A stretch of DNA of 45,485 nt from Vibrio qingdaonensis (GTDB taxonomy: Bacteria > Pseudomonadota > Gammaproteobacteria > Enterobacterales > Vibrionaceae). The notes below the pieces were generated by a model. The model saw only the letters and a list, made by a program, of their open reading frames with translations, had not been told where the DNA came from and ran no database searches. How positions within the stretch are numbered: position 1 is the first letter of the stretch; every line of letters begins with the position of its first letter. The stretch covers positions 1 to 45,485 of the forward strand of contig NZ_JAKRRY010000043.1 of NCBI RefSeq assembly GCF_026191675.1, read 5' to 3'. Positions 1 through 8,245 of this stretch are shown piece by piece. The position numbers and the translations under genes were made by a program.

Positions 1-870
1 CTCGAAGTTTTCGGGTTTTTCATCAATGTATAAATAGTATTTAGGCTGAGGGCGTTCGAAGCTTTCACCGGTGATCACGGCACTTTTTCCTTTGTCCATA
101 AAGGCAAAGACTTGAGCCATAAATTCGGTATTATCATTTTCATTGTTAAAATTTGCTCGAGCTGTAGGTTGAACAAAGAAGTTGGCAGGCCAGAACTGTC
201 GTTTTTTGTGCTCGCTGTACAACAATAAGTTAAGGCCTTGCATCATTTCACGGTAACCAAGGCTATCAAAATGACAAGCGGCAACCTTGCCCCTACGCCA
301 TGTGTAGACTATTTTTCGCTCGCGATCAAAGTAGATGTCCGCCATTCTGGGTAAACAAAGAAAGGCAATGGTGCCAGCTAAGGAGATCATCAATAGCACA
401 CAAATAGCACCAATTTTCTTGTACACAAAATCTCTGTAGTCTTCATCGCCATATAGAGTAACAGCTTTAATAAGAGTGACTTTTGAACCCGTTCCGTCTT
501 CATCTACTAACGTACGATAGTACATGTCTCGCTTCTCATCGTATTCTCTACCAATATTCTTATATGATTGATTTAAATCAATCATATAGTGGGCGCTACT
601 AACCATCCCCTCATTAGGTCCAAAGCTACTGAGCATATGAAACGATAGGCCCCAGAAGGCCAATACAAAAGGCGCTATGTAGACAAACCGAACGGTTTGT
701 GTTGGGGTAGCAACTGATAGCGTTGTATCGTTAACCTGCATGATTGAATTTTGCGGATCTTGATAGGCATCCAGCGTGACTCTGTCATTGAGCCACTCTC
801 GCAGCTCGATGAATTTTTTGGCATGCCTTAGCAACCCAAAAAATCCTCTTTTATTTCTTTTCTCTATCAT
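1..870 (-). CDS. Second immunity-like two-TM membrane protein, 3' end outside window
   Basis: An open frame starts with ATG at 870 and runs off the left edge after about 290 codons without a stop. The ATG shares one base with the stop of the upstream orphan-tail gene (TAATG). My translation begins MIEKRNKRGFFGLLRHAKKF and reads DEKPENFE at the edge. It matches the 336-residue protein at 1252-2262 segment by segment: VNDTTLSVATPTQ (VNDNLLTLRTGYH), DRERKIVYTWRRGKVA (DRNRQIVYSWRHGRVG) and KGKSAVITGESFERPQPKYY (HGKEAVITGESFRREPAKYF). Two hydrophobic stretches occupy equivalent places. It is therefore a diverged paralogue of the putative immunity gene. The inferred role is inner-membrane protection against a variant of the effector tail encoded just upstream. 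Confidence 0.7.
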   Translation of the reverse strand, partial: MIEKRNKRGFFGLLRHAKKFIELREWLNDRVTLDAYQDPQNSIMQVNDTTLSVATPTQTVRFVYIAPFVLAFWGLSFHMLSSFGPNEGMVSSAHYMIDLNQSYKNIGREYDEKRDMYYRTLVDEDGTGSKVTLIKAVTLYGDEDYRDFVYKKIGAICVLLMISLAGTIAFLCLPRMADIYFDRERKIVYTWRRGKVAACHFDSLGYREMMQGLNLLLYSEHKKRQFWPANFFVQPTARANFNNENDNTEFMAQVFAFMDKGKSAVITGESFERPQPKYYLYIDEKPENFE

Positions 871-1223
871 TACAGTAACTCATCGTCTTTCAGGACAATA
901 AAGGCCTGTTTTGCCAACCCATTTTGAGTCAACATCCGTTTGGGGGCTATTACATCAGGCCTAGGTTGATAGTACCAATATAAGTTTGCATTATTCTCCA
1001 ACTCGACCTCCACGGTCAGATGTAATGATGCGTTTTCGAGTTTATGCTTAGCCGGATCAGCCAATGCATGTTGAAGTGCATCAGCAAACGCTTTTGTTGC
1101 GCTTTCATCAAGTTGCATTGAATATTGGTTTGGCTGAATCATCTCTAACTTGCGTTTTTGAATTGAACCCACGATTTCAGACACACCCTTGACATAGGCT
1201 GGGAGCACGAATTGGTAGGTCAC
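870..1223 (-). CDS. Orphan copy of the effector C-terminal tail
   Basis: This is a 117-residue frame opening with GTG directly after an in-frame TAA. It resembles the last ~115 residues of the 1454-residue effector at 2263-6627. Shared landmarks are FVLP near the start, LHLTVEVE (effector LHVTVNVE), LYWYYQPRPDVIAPKRMLTQ (effector LLWCYEPTPNTIVPKRYLTN) and a short acidic C-terminus. It has no PAAR-like, VasX-like or transmembrane part. It lies between two immunity-like paralogues, giving the order effector, immunity, tail, immunity. Two explanations fit: a displaced toxin-tail allele kept as a recombination reservoir, as with rhs orphan tips, or an independently translated partner. The Shine-Dalgarno is poor (GGAAA about 12 bases upstream), so expression is uncertain. 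Confidence 0.6.
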   Translation of the reverse strand: MTYQFVLPAYVKGVSEIVGSIQKRKLEMIQPNQYSMQLDESATKAFADALQHALADPAKHKLENASLHLTVEVELENNANLYWYYQPRPDVIAPKRMLTQNGLAKQAFIVLKDDELL

Positions 1224-1251
1224 TTTTTATTTATTTTCCAAAGGTGTAACC

Positions 1252-2262
1252 TTAAATCGCATGACCTCTTACCCGATTTGTACGGTAGTGGGAAACTAGG
1301 TCATCTTCAGCGGCAAGAGCCCCTTCAACACGCTGCTCAAAGTTATCCGGCTTTTTATCCTTACGTAAGAAGTATTTTGCTGGCTCCCTTCTAAATGATT
1401 CTCCTGTAATTACCGCTTCTTTGCCATGCTCCATAAACGCTAAGATTTGAGCTAATGGGTAAGTCATATCGCCTTCTCGATGAAAAGAAAGCTTACCGAT
1501 ATCAATACCCATTATCCCCATCGGTCGGTAGCCCGTTTGGTTTTTGTTCTCAAATTGCAATACGATATTTAAGCCAAGGTGGTTTTCTAATATCCCCATT
1601 TTGTCAAATGATGCCGCTCCAACCCTTCCATGTCGCCACGAGTAGACAATTTGCCGGTTTCGATCAAAGTAAACTTCCGCGTCTTGAGGTTTGAGTAAAA
1701 AAAGCAACCACGCTCCTAAAGATAAAGCGCACATCAGGGCAAGGAAGCCTGTCGTTGAGAGAAAACTATCTAATTTTCCTCGTTGCTTCAGCGCTCTCAT
1801 ATGAGTGAACAATGTGACATTACCGTCTTGCTCAAAATAGATGCTAAAGGATTGAATTTGTTTATCTTCATCAGCTACTCTTCCACGATAGTAGCTCTCA
1901 TCATCCTTTCGCCCTTCTTTCTGAAAGTCTATAATCCAGCGTTCGTATTTATTTTTTCTATCTTGGTGAAATTCAATCATACGCTCAGCTCGAGCCTTTT
2001 GAGACTCAAAGTTATATTTGTAGCTAGAATCGTAGATAAAATACAGGGTTAATATGGTTAGCATCAGCATCCATGGCACGACAATGGTATTGCGGCGAGT
2101 ATGATAACCAGTCCTTAACGTCAACAGATTGTCATTGACCGTCATAAACGGTTCGAGCGGGTCTTTCATTGGGACAACAATCACTTCTGCTCGAAATTGC
2201 GCCCACCATTTTGAAAAAGGTTGCGCTTTTGTTGTGAATATTCCTTTAGAGCCGCGATTCAT
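1252..2262 (-). CDS. Putative immunity protein to the VasX-like effector, two TM segments
   Basis: A 336-residue protein whose ATG directly follows the effector stop (TAA then ATG), so it is translationally coupled to the effector. Two clear membrane segments are visible, near residues 58-78 (IVVPWMLMLTILTLYFIY) and 166-190 (FLALMCALSLGAWLLFLL). They enclose a charged domain of about 85 residues with coiled-coil character, probably periplasmic, and are followed by a C-terminal soluble domain. No enzymatic motif was recognised. Immunity proteins to pore-forming T6SS effectors are usually inner-membrane proteins encoded immediately downstream, and this gene fits that pattern. The immunity function is inferred from position and topology, supported by a second diverged paralogue at 1-870. 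Confidence 0.6.
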   Translation of the reverse strand: MNRGSKGIFTTKAQPFSKWWAQFRAEVIVVPMKDPLEPFMTVNDNLLTLRTGYHTRRNTIVVPWMLMLTILTLYFIYDSSYKYNFESQKARAERMIEFHQDRKNKYERWIIDFQKEGRKDDESYYRGRVADEDKQIQSFSIYFEQDGNVTLFTHMRALKQRGKLDSFLSTTGFLALMCALSLGAWLLFLLKPQDAEVYFDRNRQIVYSWRHGRVGAASFDKMGILENHLGLNIVLQFENKNQTGYRPMGIMGIDIGKLSFHREGDMTYPLAQILAFMEHGKEAVITGESFRREPAKYFLRKDKKPDNFEQRVEGALAAEDDLVSHYRTNRVRGHAI

Positions 2263-5200
2263 TTACTTTCCCCAAGGTGTAGTATTTGGTTTTTCATCAA
2301 GCATGCCTATTTGACTCGTGCTTATGTAGCCGCTGTTGGTTAAATAGCGTTTTGGCACAATGGTGTTTGGCGTCGGTTCGTAGCACCAGAGCAGACGAGC
2401 CGGATGTGAAAATTCGACATTGACCGTGACATGCAGGCCGTCTTCTTTGGCGATACATAACGTCCTATCTTCAAATGCCGCCGCCAACGCACTCCTGAAG
2501 TTTTCGGTCATGGCCTTATCGGGCTCAGGGACCGAGTAAGCCGCGTATTTGGCGTCATCCAGTTCACGAAAAACCGAACCATGCAATTGAGATATGTTCA
2601 TTTTAAAATCTGGCAAAACGAACACATAACTGAGCTTGTAACGATATGGCGCTGAACCATACGGACGAATACTGTTATCCACTATTGAGAGTTTTGGTGC
2701 GTAGAAATAGTTCAAAAACTCCTGAGACTCGACGTTCAATGCGGCATCAAAGTATTTGATGTTATCAGATGTCACAGCATTTATAACATCTATTCTGTCC
2801 CCAGCAGTACTCGTATCCTCTTGTTTTTTAAAGTCATTCCAAAACGGGTAATGCTCACTGGTCCCCCAGAAAGAGCTGTAAAGTAAGTTTTCAAAACTAT
2901 TTTTGCCAAATCGGTCGATTTGATATGCGCTAAATAGCAAGCCAGTAAGACCAACGGCAAATAATATGACTCCAGCAAAGCCACCAATGACAGAAAATGC
3001 CACCAATACACTTGAGACGCCACCAACAACATAGCCTAACCGAGCTTTGTCATTACCTGCTCTATCACTGGTAAATGCATCCCAGAAGTAAATAAACGCC
3101 ATTGCTACGTTTGCACCTACAACAAGTCCTTTTATCGGCGCTGCCGCTAGACGCGTATCTAGACGCTGACTGTAAGCTTGTAAACTGCGTACTCCGAGCT
3201 TTTCAGCTAACTGCTTACTCATATTCGGTAACTGCTTTTGAAGAGCAAGAAGTGCCCTCTCAGTTCTGCGTGCTGCAACATTTACTCCCTTAGCACTATA
3301 CTGGCTAAGAGTAATACTGTCTGCGGTAATTGCCGCGAGCGTAGATAGCATTTTCACCGTACGATACAAATATTCTTTGTCATCATTGACGGGATCAAGT
3401 GTATCGAATTGTGTTTGAGCCAAAAGATCATTGATGGTATTTACATTTGCTTGGTACGACCAATAGGTCAGTCCTAAGCCTGCACTTTCTTGAGCGAAGT
3501 GGAGAAGTGTTTTGGTAGGGAGCTTATCGGCCATCTTTTTGAGCCATTCAGGTGCTGATGCGGTTGGCTCAGCTTCCAGCAATTCGAAAATACGTTGCTC
3601 TGCTTGGTTTGCTTTCATTTCAGACCAATTGAGAAGCTTTTCTCCAAATTGCACGTTTGATTTGATCGAGCTTTTGTGACCTTCTTGTTTATCAATTAAG
3701 TTTTCGATGTCATCGAGAGCCACGTTAAGTCGATTCCCCGTAAACCGAACTCCTAAGAAGGCATCAAATAATGTTGGTAAGGTTGCTCTATAAAAGCACT
3801 CTAACCCAGAATTTCCCAGTAACTTAGTGCCATAAGTGAACTCAGCTTGTATACGAGCTAAATAATTACCTATAGAAGTTAATACGGGAGGAACAGCATG
3901 GTGCCAATTTATTTGTTCTTGAGGCTGAAGAAATACTATCTGAATGGCCTTTAGAGCAATTCCCCACACCTTATCTAATGGGGTGAGTTCTTCTGTATGA
4001 AAGGCTTCACCAACCCATCTATCCATGCTTTCAATGCCTTCTTCACTTGCGGTCACGCCTTCAAAAAGCGACCCAAGCAGGAGCAGAAGTTTACCCATCT
4101 CAGCAGCAGGATCGATAATGCCTTGCTGACGAATATCAAAGTAGTGTCTTAGATAGCAAGTAAGCGAGCCAACTTCATCTTCAGCGCCTCTACCCGCTAC
4201 ATAGTAGTCCATTAAGTCGAGATATCTTTGACGCTGTTTTTTATTGTTGTCAATTTCAATTCCATAATCTCTTAAATAATTGTTCAGGTCTTTTATCGCT
4301 AGGTTCTCTTCTGCTGCTTTCTTAACTTCCGGAATATCGCTTTTAAGACACGACTGTGCGTATTGACCAATCGTCAAAGGGTATTGGTTGACACTTACAT
4401 AGGCTTGCTGCTCAACAACATTTTTCGAGATGGCTTTGGAGATATCACGCTGACGACCAACAGGATCAAACAAAGCCACCAACGTACCATCTTTATGCTC
4501 GCTATGGCTTTTTTGCATGGTTTCTACTATGCCTTCAGCCGCAAGGTGATAACTTAGTGCGGTGGTGGCCAAATCGAGGCCATGGGGCATCGGTTTGGCG
4601 CTGTCTTTGTCTGCCAACCACTTCTCATCGTTATTACGATAATCTTCAACCAATTTACTCAAGTTATCTTGTGTGGCTTTTTGGCTGAACTCCGTGTTCG
4701 GTGCACTTAGGTCAACCCGCTGCATAGACTTTCCACGTAACTCCTCATCATCGTTCATCTTATCGATGATGGCAGCTGACCATTCATGCTCAGAGTAAGC
4801 AATGGATATGTGCTTGGTTTCTGCGGTGACGAACGCAAAGGGATAGAAGGTGGAGCCAGATGATGTATCGAGCGTTAAACCATCTTGGGCGTTTTCTTCA
4901 TTGGTAAAATAGTACTTCTCAAACTTCTCAATCACCCCCGTTGGGGTGTCGGTTTGAGCGTACTTAAAGATATGAAACGGCTGCGCCTCGTCTTCTCCTT
5001 CTTCCTTAATGTATATCCAACCTTCACGGAGTAAGCGAAGCAGATAACCGCCCGTTTCGTTCAACCCTGATGCGGCGACCATATCAGTCATGGTCGGTGG
5101 CGCTTGCGCTGGCATCAGCTCGCCAAAGAAGTTCGCGTAGCCATAGCGCACCGGATAAATGGGGATCACATTTTGAATCACACCAGCCACTTCATTCATA

Positions 5201-6627
5201 TAAGGCTCAACCGTATCAATCGATTGAGTGGTATTCACTACCGCGGGTATGGCTCGATTTTCTGTCGCATATAAATTTTCTGGCGCTTTAGTGACGTGCA
5301 CATTGGTTGTGTTAGCAAGTAGAAGTGAAGCTTTAGTCTGAAGTTTGGTAAACGTTCCTGAAATTAACTTTGGTAATCCCTTCATATAAGCGTTTAGCGT
5401 ATTAATATGCTTATCGAATACATCTTCAGATAAATACGCATATTGAAGCTTACTGGCTTCATCACGTAAGAAGGTGAGTCGAGCTTTGATTTTACCGAAT
5501 AGAGCTTCGAATTCATCATTGATGGTTTTTTGCGCCGCTTGCCATTCATAACGGCTTAAGTAAGTTTGTGGATTGCCCTTACCACGTGCTCGCATATACG
5601 CGAGCATTCGGTCAGCATTTTCATGGGGTGCCAGTCTTAGTAACACAGAGAGTATTTCGCCCTCCTCTAATACAATCGGAAGCGTGTACGCCAAAAGCGC
5701 CTCTGTCGTATGGGGTAAAGGCTGATTTAAGTGGCCAATAATGGCGGTACACGTTTGACCAAACTCATAGGCAGTTTCAGGATGAAAATGGCAGAAATGC
5801 AACTTGATTTCGGTTTCTACCATATCTTGGAAGAATTGATCTTCACTCAAGGACGCGCCAATACATCCCCAAGGGGTACCAATCGTATCAATTTTAGTCG
5901 GTTGCCAAAAGCCACGCCCACCCTTGCTTGCCATGTCAAAAAATTCATCATCTGGCGTTGACTCTGAATAACGAGGGTTTTCTCTGCGTATTGGCGTGAC
6001 GACAAAATCATCTTGGCTTTCTTGCGCAACAATTTTGACTTTTCCTGGTTTTAGCTCCGCCGTCGTGCTTTTGCCATTCTCATCTAAAATGCCGGAAGTC
6101 ACCGGCGCACCTTGCTCATTCATTAGTGTATATTGGGCATTGGTTAACCGTTGTCCATTAGGGTAACGTACACTCACATCCACCACATCGGTGCTTTCTA
6201 AATCTTCATCGACACTGACAGAGGGGTTTTGTACCCCCCCTAAACACATGGTATTAGCCGCGTTCATTGTCATTTGGTCGGAAAGGCGCGCGACGCCTTT
6301 ACCTTCAATGATCACATCCGGCGAAGCAGAAATAAACTCAGCTTCAGCTTCAATAGTACCGGAAGATATACCTTTCTTATCGCCGCCTGCATCACCCGTA
6401 CTTTTTGAAAACGTACTGCCTTTTAGCGCTATGCTATTACCTCCATCTGCACTGACCGAGGTTGAACCACCCGCCAAATCTGCCGATTTAGCATTATTGC
6501 CATATGGAATAGGAACAACTGGCTTGCCGACTGTCGTCAAACAAACATCGGGTAGCGTTGCGTTAGCTTCGCCTCCTGAGCCTTTGTGAACAACACTCAA
6601 CCCATTTGCGGCTATCGTTACTGCCAT
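2263..6627 (-). CDS. T6SS effector: DUF4150 PAAR-like spike fused to VasX/BTH_I2691-like pore-forming protein
   Basis: A 1454-residue protein. Residues 1-130 look like DUF4150, the PAAR-like spike tip (LPDVCLTT, VPIPYGNNAKSADL, MTMNAANTMCLGGVQNPSV). Residues ~148-205 resemble a transthyretin-like linker (NGQRLTNAQYTLMNEQG). Residues ~485-620 carry the pattern of the VasX N-terminal family: PVRYGY near 490, LLREGWIYIKEE near 531 and ISIAYSEHEW near 603. A long helical region follows. Strong hydrophobic stretches lie at ~1166-1190 and ~1199-1233, then a 220-residue C-terminal tail. The likely role is to cap VgrG and insert into prey membranes, as VasX does. A DUF2169 adaptor lies at 28009-28983, a DUF6484-like gene immediately upstream and the presumed immunity gene immediately downstream. 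The tail is duplicated at 870-1223. Pore formation is inferred, not shown. Confidence 0.75.
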   Translation of the reverse strand: MAVTIAANGLSVVHKGSGGEANATLPDVCLTTVGKPVVPIPYGNNAKSADLAGGSTSVSADGGNSIALKGSTFSKSTGDAGGDKKGISSGTIEAEAEFISASPDVIIEGKGVARLSDQMTMNAANTMCLGGVQNPSVSVDEDLESTDVVDVSVRYPNGQRLTNAQYTLMNEQGAPVTSGILDENGKSTTAELKPGKVKIVAQESQDDFVVTPIRRENPRYSESTPDDEFFDMASKGGRGFWQPTKIDTIGTPWGCIGASLSEDQFFQDMVETEIKLHFCHFHPETAYEFGQTCTAIIGHLNQPLPHTTEALLAYTLPIVLEEGEILSVLLRLAPHENADRMLAYMRARGKGNPQTYLSRYEWQAAQKTINDEFEALFGKIKARLTFLRDEASKLQYAYLSEDVFDKHINTLNAYMKGLPKLISGTFTKLQTKASLLLANTTNVHVTKAPENLYATENRAIPAVVNTTQSIDTVEPYMNEVAGVIQNVIPIYPVRYGYANFFGELMPAQAPPTMTDMVAASGLNETGGYLLRLLREGWIYIKEEGEDEAQPFHIFKYAQTDTPTGVIEKFEKYYFTNEENAQDGLTLDTSSGSTFYPFAFVTAETKHISIAYSEHEWSAAIIDKMNDDEELRGKSMQRVDLSAPNTEFSQKATQDNLSKLVEDYRNNDEKWLADKDSAKPMPHGLDLATTALSYHLAAEGIVETMQKSHSEHKDGTLVALFDPVGRQRDISKAISKNVVEQQAYVSVNQYPLTIGQYAQSCLKSDIPEVKKAAEENLAIKDLNNYLRDYGIEIDNNKKQRQRYLDLMDYYVAGRGAEDEVGSLTCYLRHYFDIRQQGIIDPAAEMGKLLLLLGSLFEGVTASEEGIESMDRWVGEAFHTEELTPLDKVWGIALKAIQIVFLQPQEQINWHHAVPPVLTSIGNYLARIQAEFTYGTKLLGNSGLECFYRATLPTLFDAFLGVRFTGNRLNVALDDIENLIDKQEGHKSSIKSNVQFGEKLLNWSEMKANQAEQRIFELLEAEPTASAPEWLKKMADKLPTKTLLHFAQESAGLGLTYWSYQANVNTINDLLAQTQFDTLDPVNDDKEYLYRTVKMLSTLAAITADSITLSQYSAKGVNVAARRTERALLALQKQLPNMSKQLAEKLGVRSLQAYSQRLDTRLAAAPIKGLVVGANVAMAFIYFWDAFTSDRAGNDKARLGYVVGGVSSVLVAFSVIGGFAGVILFAVGLTGLLFSAYQIDRFGKNSFENLLYSSFWGTSEHYPFWNDFKKQEDTSTAGDRIDVINAVTSDNIKYFDAALNVESQEFLNYFYAPKLSIVDNSIRPYGSAPYRYKLSYVFVLPDFKMNISQLHGSVFRELDDAKYAAYSVPEPDKAMTENFRSALAAAFEDRTLCIAKEDGLHVTVNVEFSHPARLLWCYEPTPNTIVPKRYLTNSGYISTSQIGMLDEKPNTTPWGK

Positions 6628-6644
6628 ATGTAATAACTCCTTGG

Positions 6645-7100
6645 CTAATTTAAAGTGATTTTGGTGGCTTGAATTCTCTGCATTTTTTCAGCAGTGCTAT
6701 TAATCGTTTTAGCAGTCGTCTTGATGCTACTATTTTTCGCCGTCATCGTTATTTGAGCGTCACCAGAACGTATAACAACCTCTTCTTCACCTTGTATCTG
6801 CATTTTTTTAGAACGAAAGACAAGGCATTCACTGCTAATCAAAGAGGTGTAGATATTAGTGAGGATGGGAAGGTTAATATCACCAGTGAAGAACTCAATA
6901 CGACAATCCAGTTGGTTGTCAATCGCCAGTTCAATATCAGACATCGTAAATGCTCGCCCGATACTTGCCCAAATAGGTTGACCCAAAGGGTTATTTTCAA
7001 AGTCTACTTTGACTCTATTTAAGTCCTGATGAAGTTCGATCACCCACCCGAAACGTGAATTCAATTCTGGGGTGTGCTCTGGTTGCTCATACATGCGCAT
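6645..7100 (-). CDS. DUF6484-like T6SS accessory protein (spike-like C-terminus)
   Basis: About 151 residues. An upstream TTG at 7136 extends the frame, but ATG at 7100 or 7094 is preferred because the 7094 ATG overlaps the stop of the preceding gene (ATGTATGA). It aligns along its length with the protein at 30301-30786: RVKVDFENNPLGQPI (RVDFEGNSFLQPI), SIGRAFTMSDIELAIDNQL (RLGRAFRRTELELAINNQL), then IRSGDAQI (LRSGEAET). The fold appears to be a small beta domain followed by a repetitive beta tail ending IQATKITLN, like the end of VgrG (GGNVAIN). I assign it to DUF6484 from memory of the pattern. It sits directly upstream of the PAAR-like effector, which suggests a role in mounting that effector on the spike. 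Confidence 0.6.
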   Translation of the reverse strand: MRMYEQPEHTPELNSRFGWVIELHQDLNRVKVDFENNPLGQPIWASIGRAFTMSDIELAIDNQLDCRIEFFTGDINLPILTNIYTSLISSECLVFRSKKMQIQGEEEVVIRSGDAQITMTAKNSSIKTTAKTINSTAEKMQRIQATKITLN

Positions 7101-7470
7101 TACTTCGTTGATGTAAATATCGAGCAATGATATCAATTAAGTTAGAGAAGACACTTTTTCTAACCATCTGAGATACGTCGACTCTCCCCCTCGTTTGCAA
7201 TGAACTTATAGTTATTATGACCATCACACTAGGTAATATAAATATAGCGTTAGCCATAAGGCATAAATCACCAATAACATGAAAATCAATAATCGAGATA
7301 TGCGTCACGCTTTGTATTTTTAGGATACACTCGCTGCTCACGTCATTCTCGAAAAGTCGCATAAAAATCAGAACAAGCGGTATCAAATTGGTAGTAGCGA
7401 CAAAAACCAGCCCAAAGGCGTCTGGCACAAGGCACCATTTTAAATACGTTCTACTATTGATAGACTTCAA
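7087..7470 (-). CDS. Small hypothetical membrane protein between tssL and the DUF6484-like gene
   Basis: A 127-residue frame opening with TTG at 7470. Its start overlaps the tssL stop by 17 bases, and its stop (TGA, 7087-7089) overlaps the ATG of the next gene. Without it there would be a gap of about 350 bases in an otherwise gapless operon. Two hydrophobic stretches are visible: AFGLVFVATTNLIPLVLIF near residues 18-36 and LCLMANAIFILPSVMVIITI near 69-88. The C-terminal third is basic and soluble. I do not recognise a family. No convincing Shine-Dalgarno precedes the TTG, so the exact start is unsure and translation may depend on coupling to tssL. Confidence 0.45.
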   Translation of the reverse strand: MKSINSRTYLKWCLVPDAFGLVFVATTNLIPLVLIFMRLFENDVSSECILKIQSVTHISIIDFHVIGDLCLMANAIFILPSVMVIITISSLQTRGRVDVSQMVRKSVFSNLIDIIARYLHQRSNAHV

Positions 7471-8245
7471 GCAACTGTTGAAATTTTAGATCAATCAAAA
7501 CATACGTAGCCGCGTACATAAGAGCAAGTGTGACCCCACTAACAGTAAGGATCAACTTTGGTGACACTACTCTTTTTAGAGGCTTCTTTAGATACTTAGC
7601 GTTCAAATTAACGAGAGAAACTTTCTCTTGTTCAGCTAACCTATCATCACGAACCAAACGATAAATTGTGCTACCGATCTCAGCTAACTTCTCATTGCCA
7701 CGTTCTTCCCGACCATATTTACCTTGAAAGCCCAATTGAAGTAGCAAATAAAGAAACTCTATCACATGGCGGTATTTCCTAGGATCTGTCTTCAAACGTT
7801 CAAGAATGATAAAGAACTTATCACCGCCAGACGTTTCGTTGTGAAATTCAGACAGTAAACTGTTTTGGCTCCAGTAACTGTTCGCACCCCATTCTTGTCG
7901 ACACACTGATTCATCCATTGCCGCACACAAGCAATAACGAATAACTAAAATCGATGCACGATCAAGCTCCATATCGTTAAGTTTACGTTCACCCTTTCGT
8001 ATTTCACGCGCGACTTGTTCTCGAAACGGCATCGGATCATCTAGCCAAGGGATAGAAGACATACATGACAGGCTTGCGATCAGCCAAGTAAATTGGTCAA
8101 CAAGTGGGTTAACACCCATGTTTTCAATGTTCAAATTACGCACTGAGATGTTGCGAGATAAATCTGGAGCAGGCATTACCTCCATTGGCTTGCCTGGCTC
8201 AGGTTGGAATAACACTACCGTCGCATCGGTTTCTGCGTAACTCAT
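7454..8245 (-). CDS. tssL: TssL (DotU/IcmH-type) inner-membrane protein of the T6SS membrane complex
   Basis: TssL forms the membrane complex with TssM and TssJ and docks the baseplate through TssK. The body has the DotU pattern: NPLVDQFTWLIASL near the N-terminus, then LRYC-like IRYCLCAAMDE, WSQNSLLSEFHNETSGGDKFF and EFLYLLLQLGFQGKYG. It ends in a single C-terminal TM segment (LILTVSGVTLALMYAATYVL) as expected for a tail-anchored protein, with no C-terminal peptidoglycan-binding extension. The ATG at 8245 overlaps the tssK stop (ATGA) and is preferred. An upstream in-frame ATG at 8260 would add five residues. The length of about 263 residues is normal for the family. Confidence 0.93.
   Translation of the reverse strand: MSYAETDATVVLFQPEPGKPMEVMPAPDLSRNISVRNLNIENMGVNPLVDQFTWLIASLSCMSSIPWLDDPMPFREQVAREIRKGERKLNDMELDRASILVIRYCLCAAMDESVCRQEWGANSYWSQNSLLSEFHNETSGGDKFFIILERLKTDPRKYRHVIEFLYLLLQLGFQGKYGREERGNEKLAEIGSTIYRLVRDDRLAEQEKVSLVNLNAKYLKKPLKRVVSPKLILTVSGVTLALMYAATYVLIDLKFQQLLEVYQ

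Noticed and set aside
6191..6589. Plus-strand frame of 132 residues
   Set aside because: It is antisense to the DUF4150 domain, has no recognisable product, and its length is explained by the codon bias of the real gene.
6669..7022. Plus-strand frame of 117 residues opposite the DUF6484-like gene
   Set aside because: It is a shadow of the minus-strand gene, with no ribosome-binding site or family resemblance.
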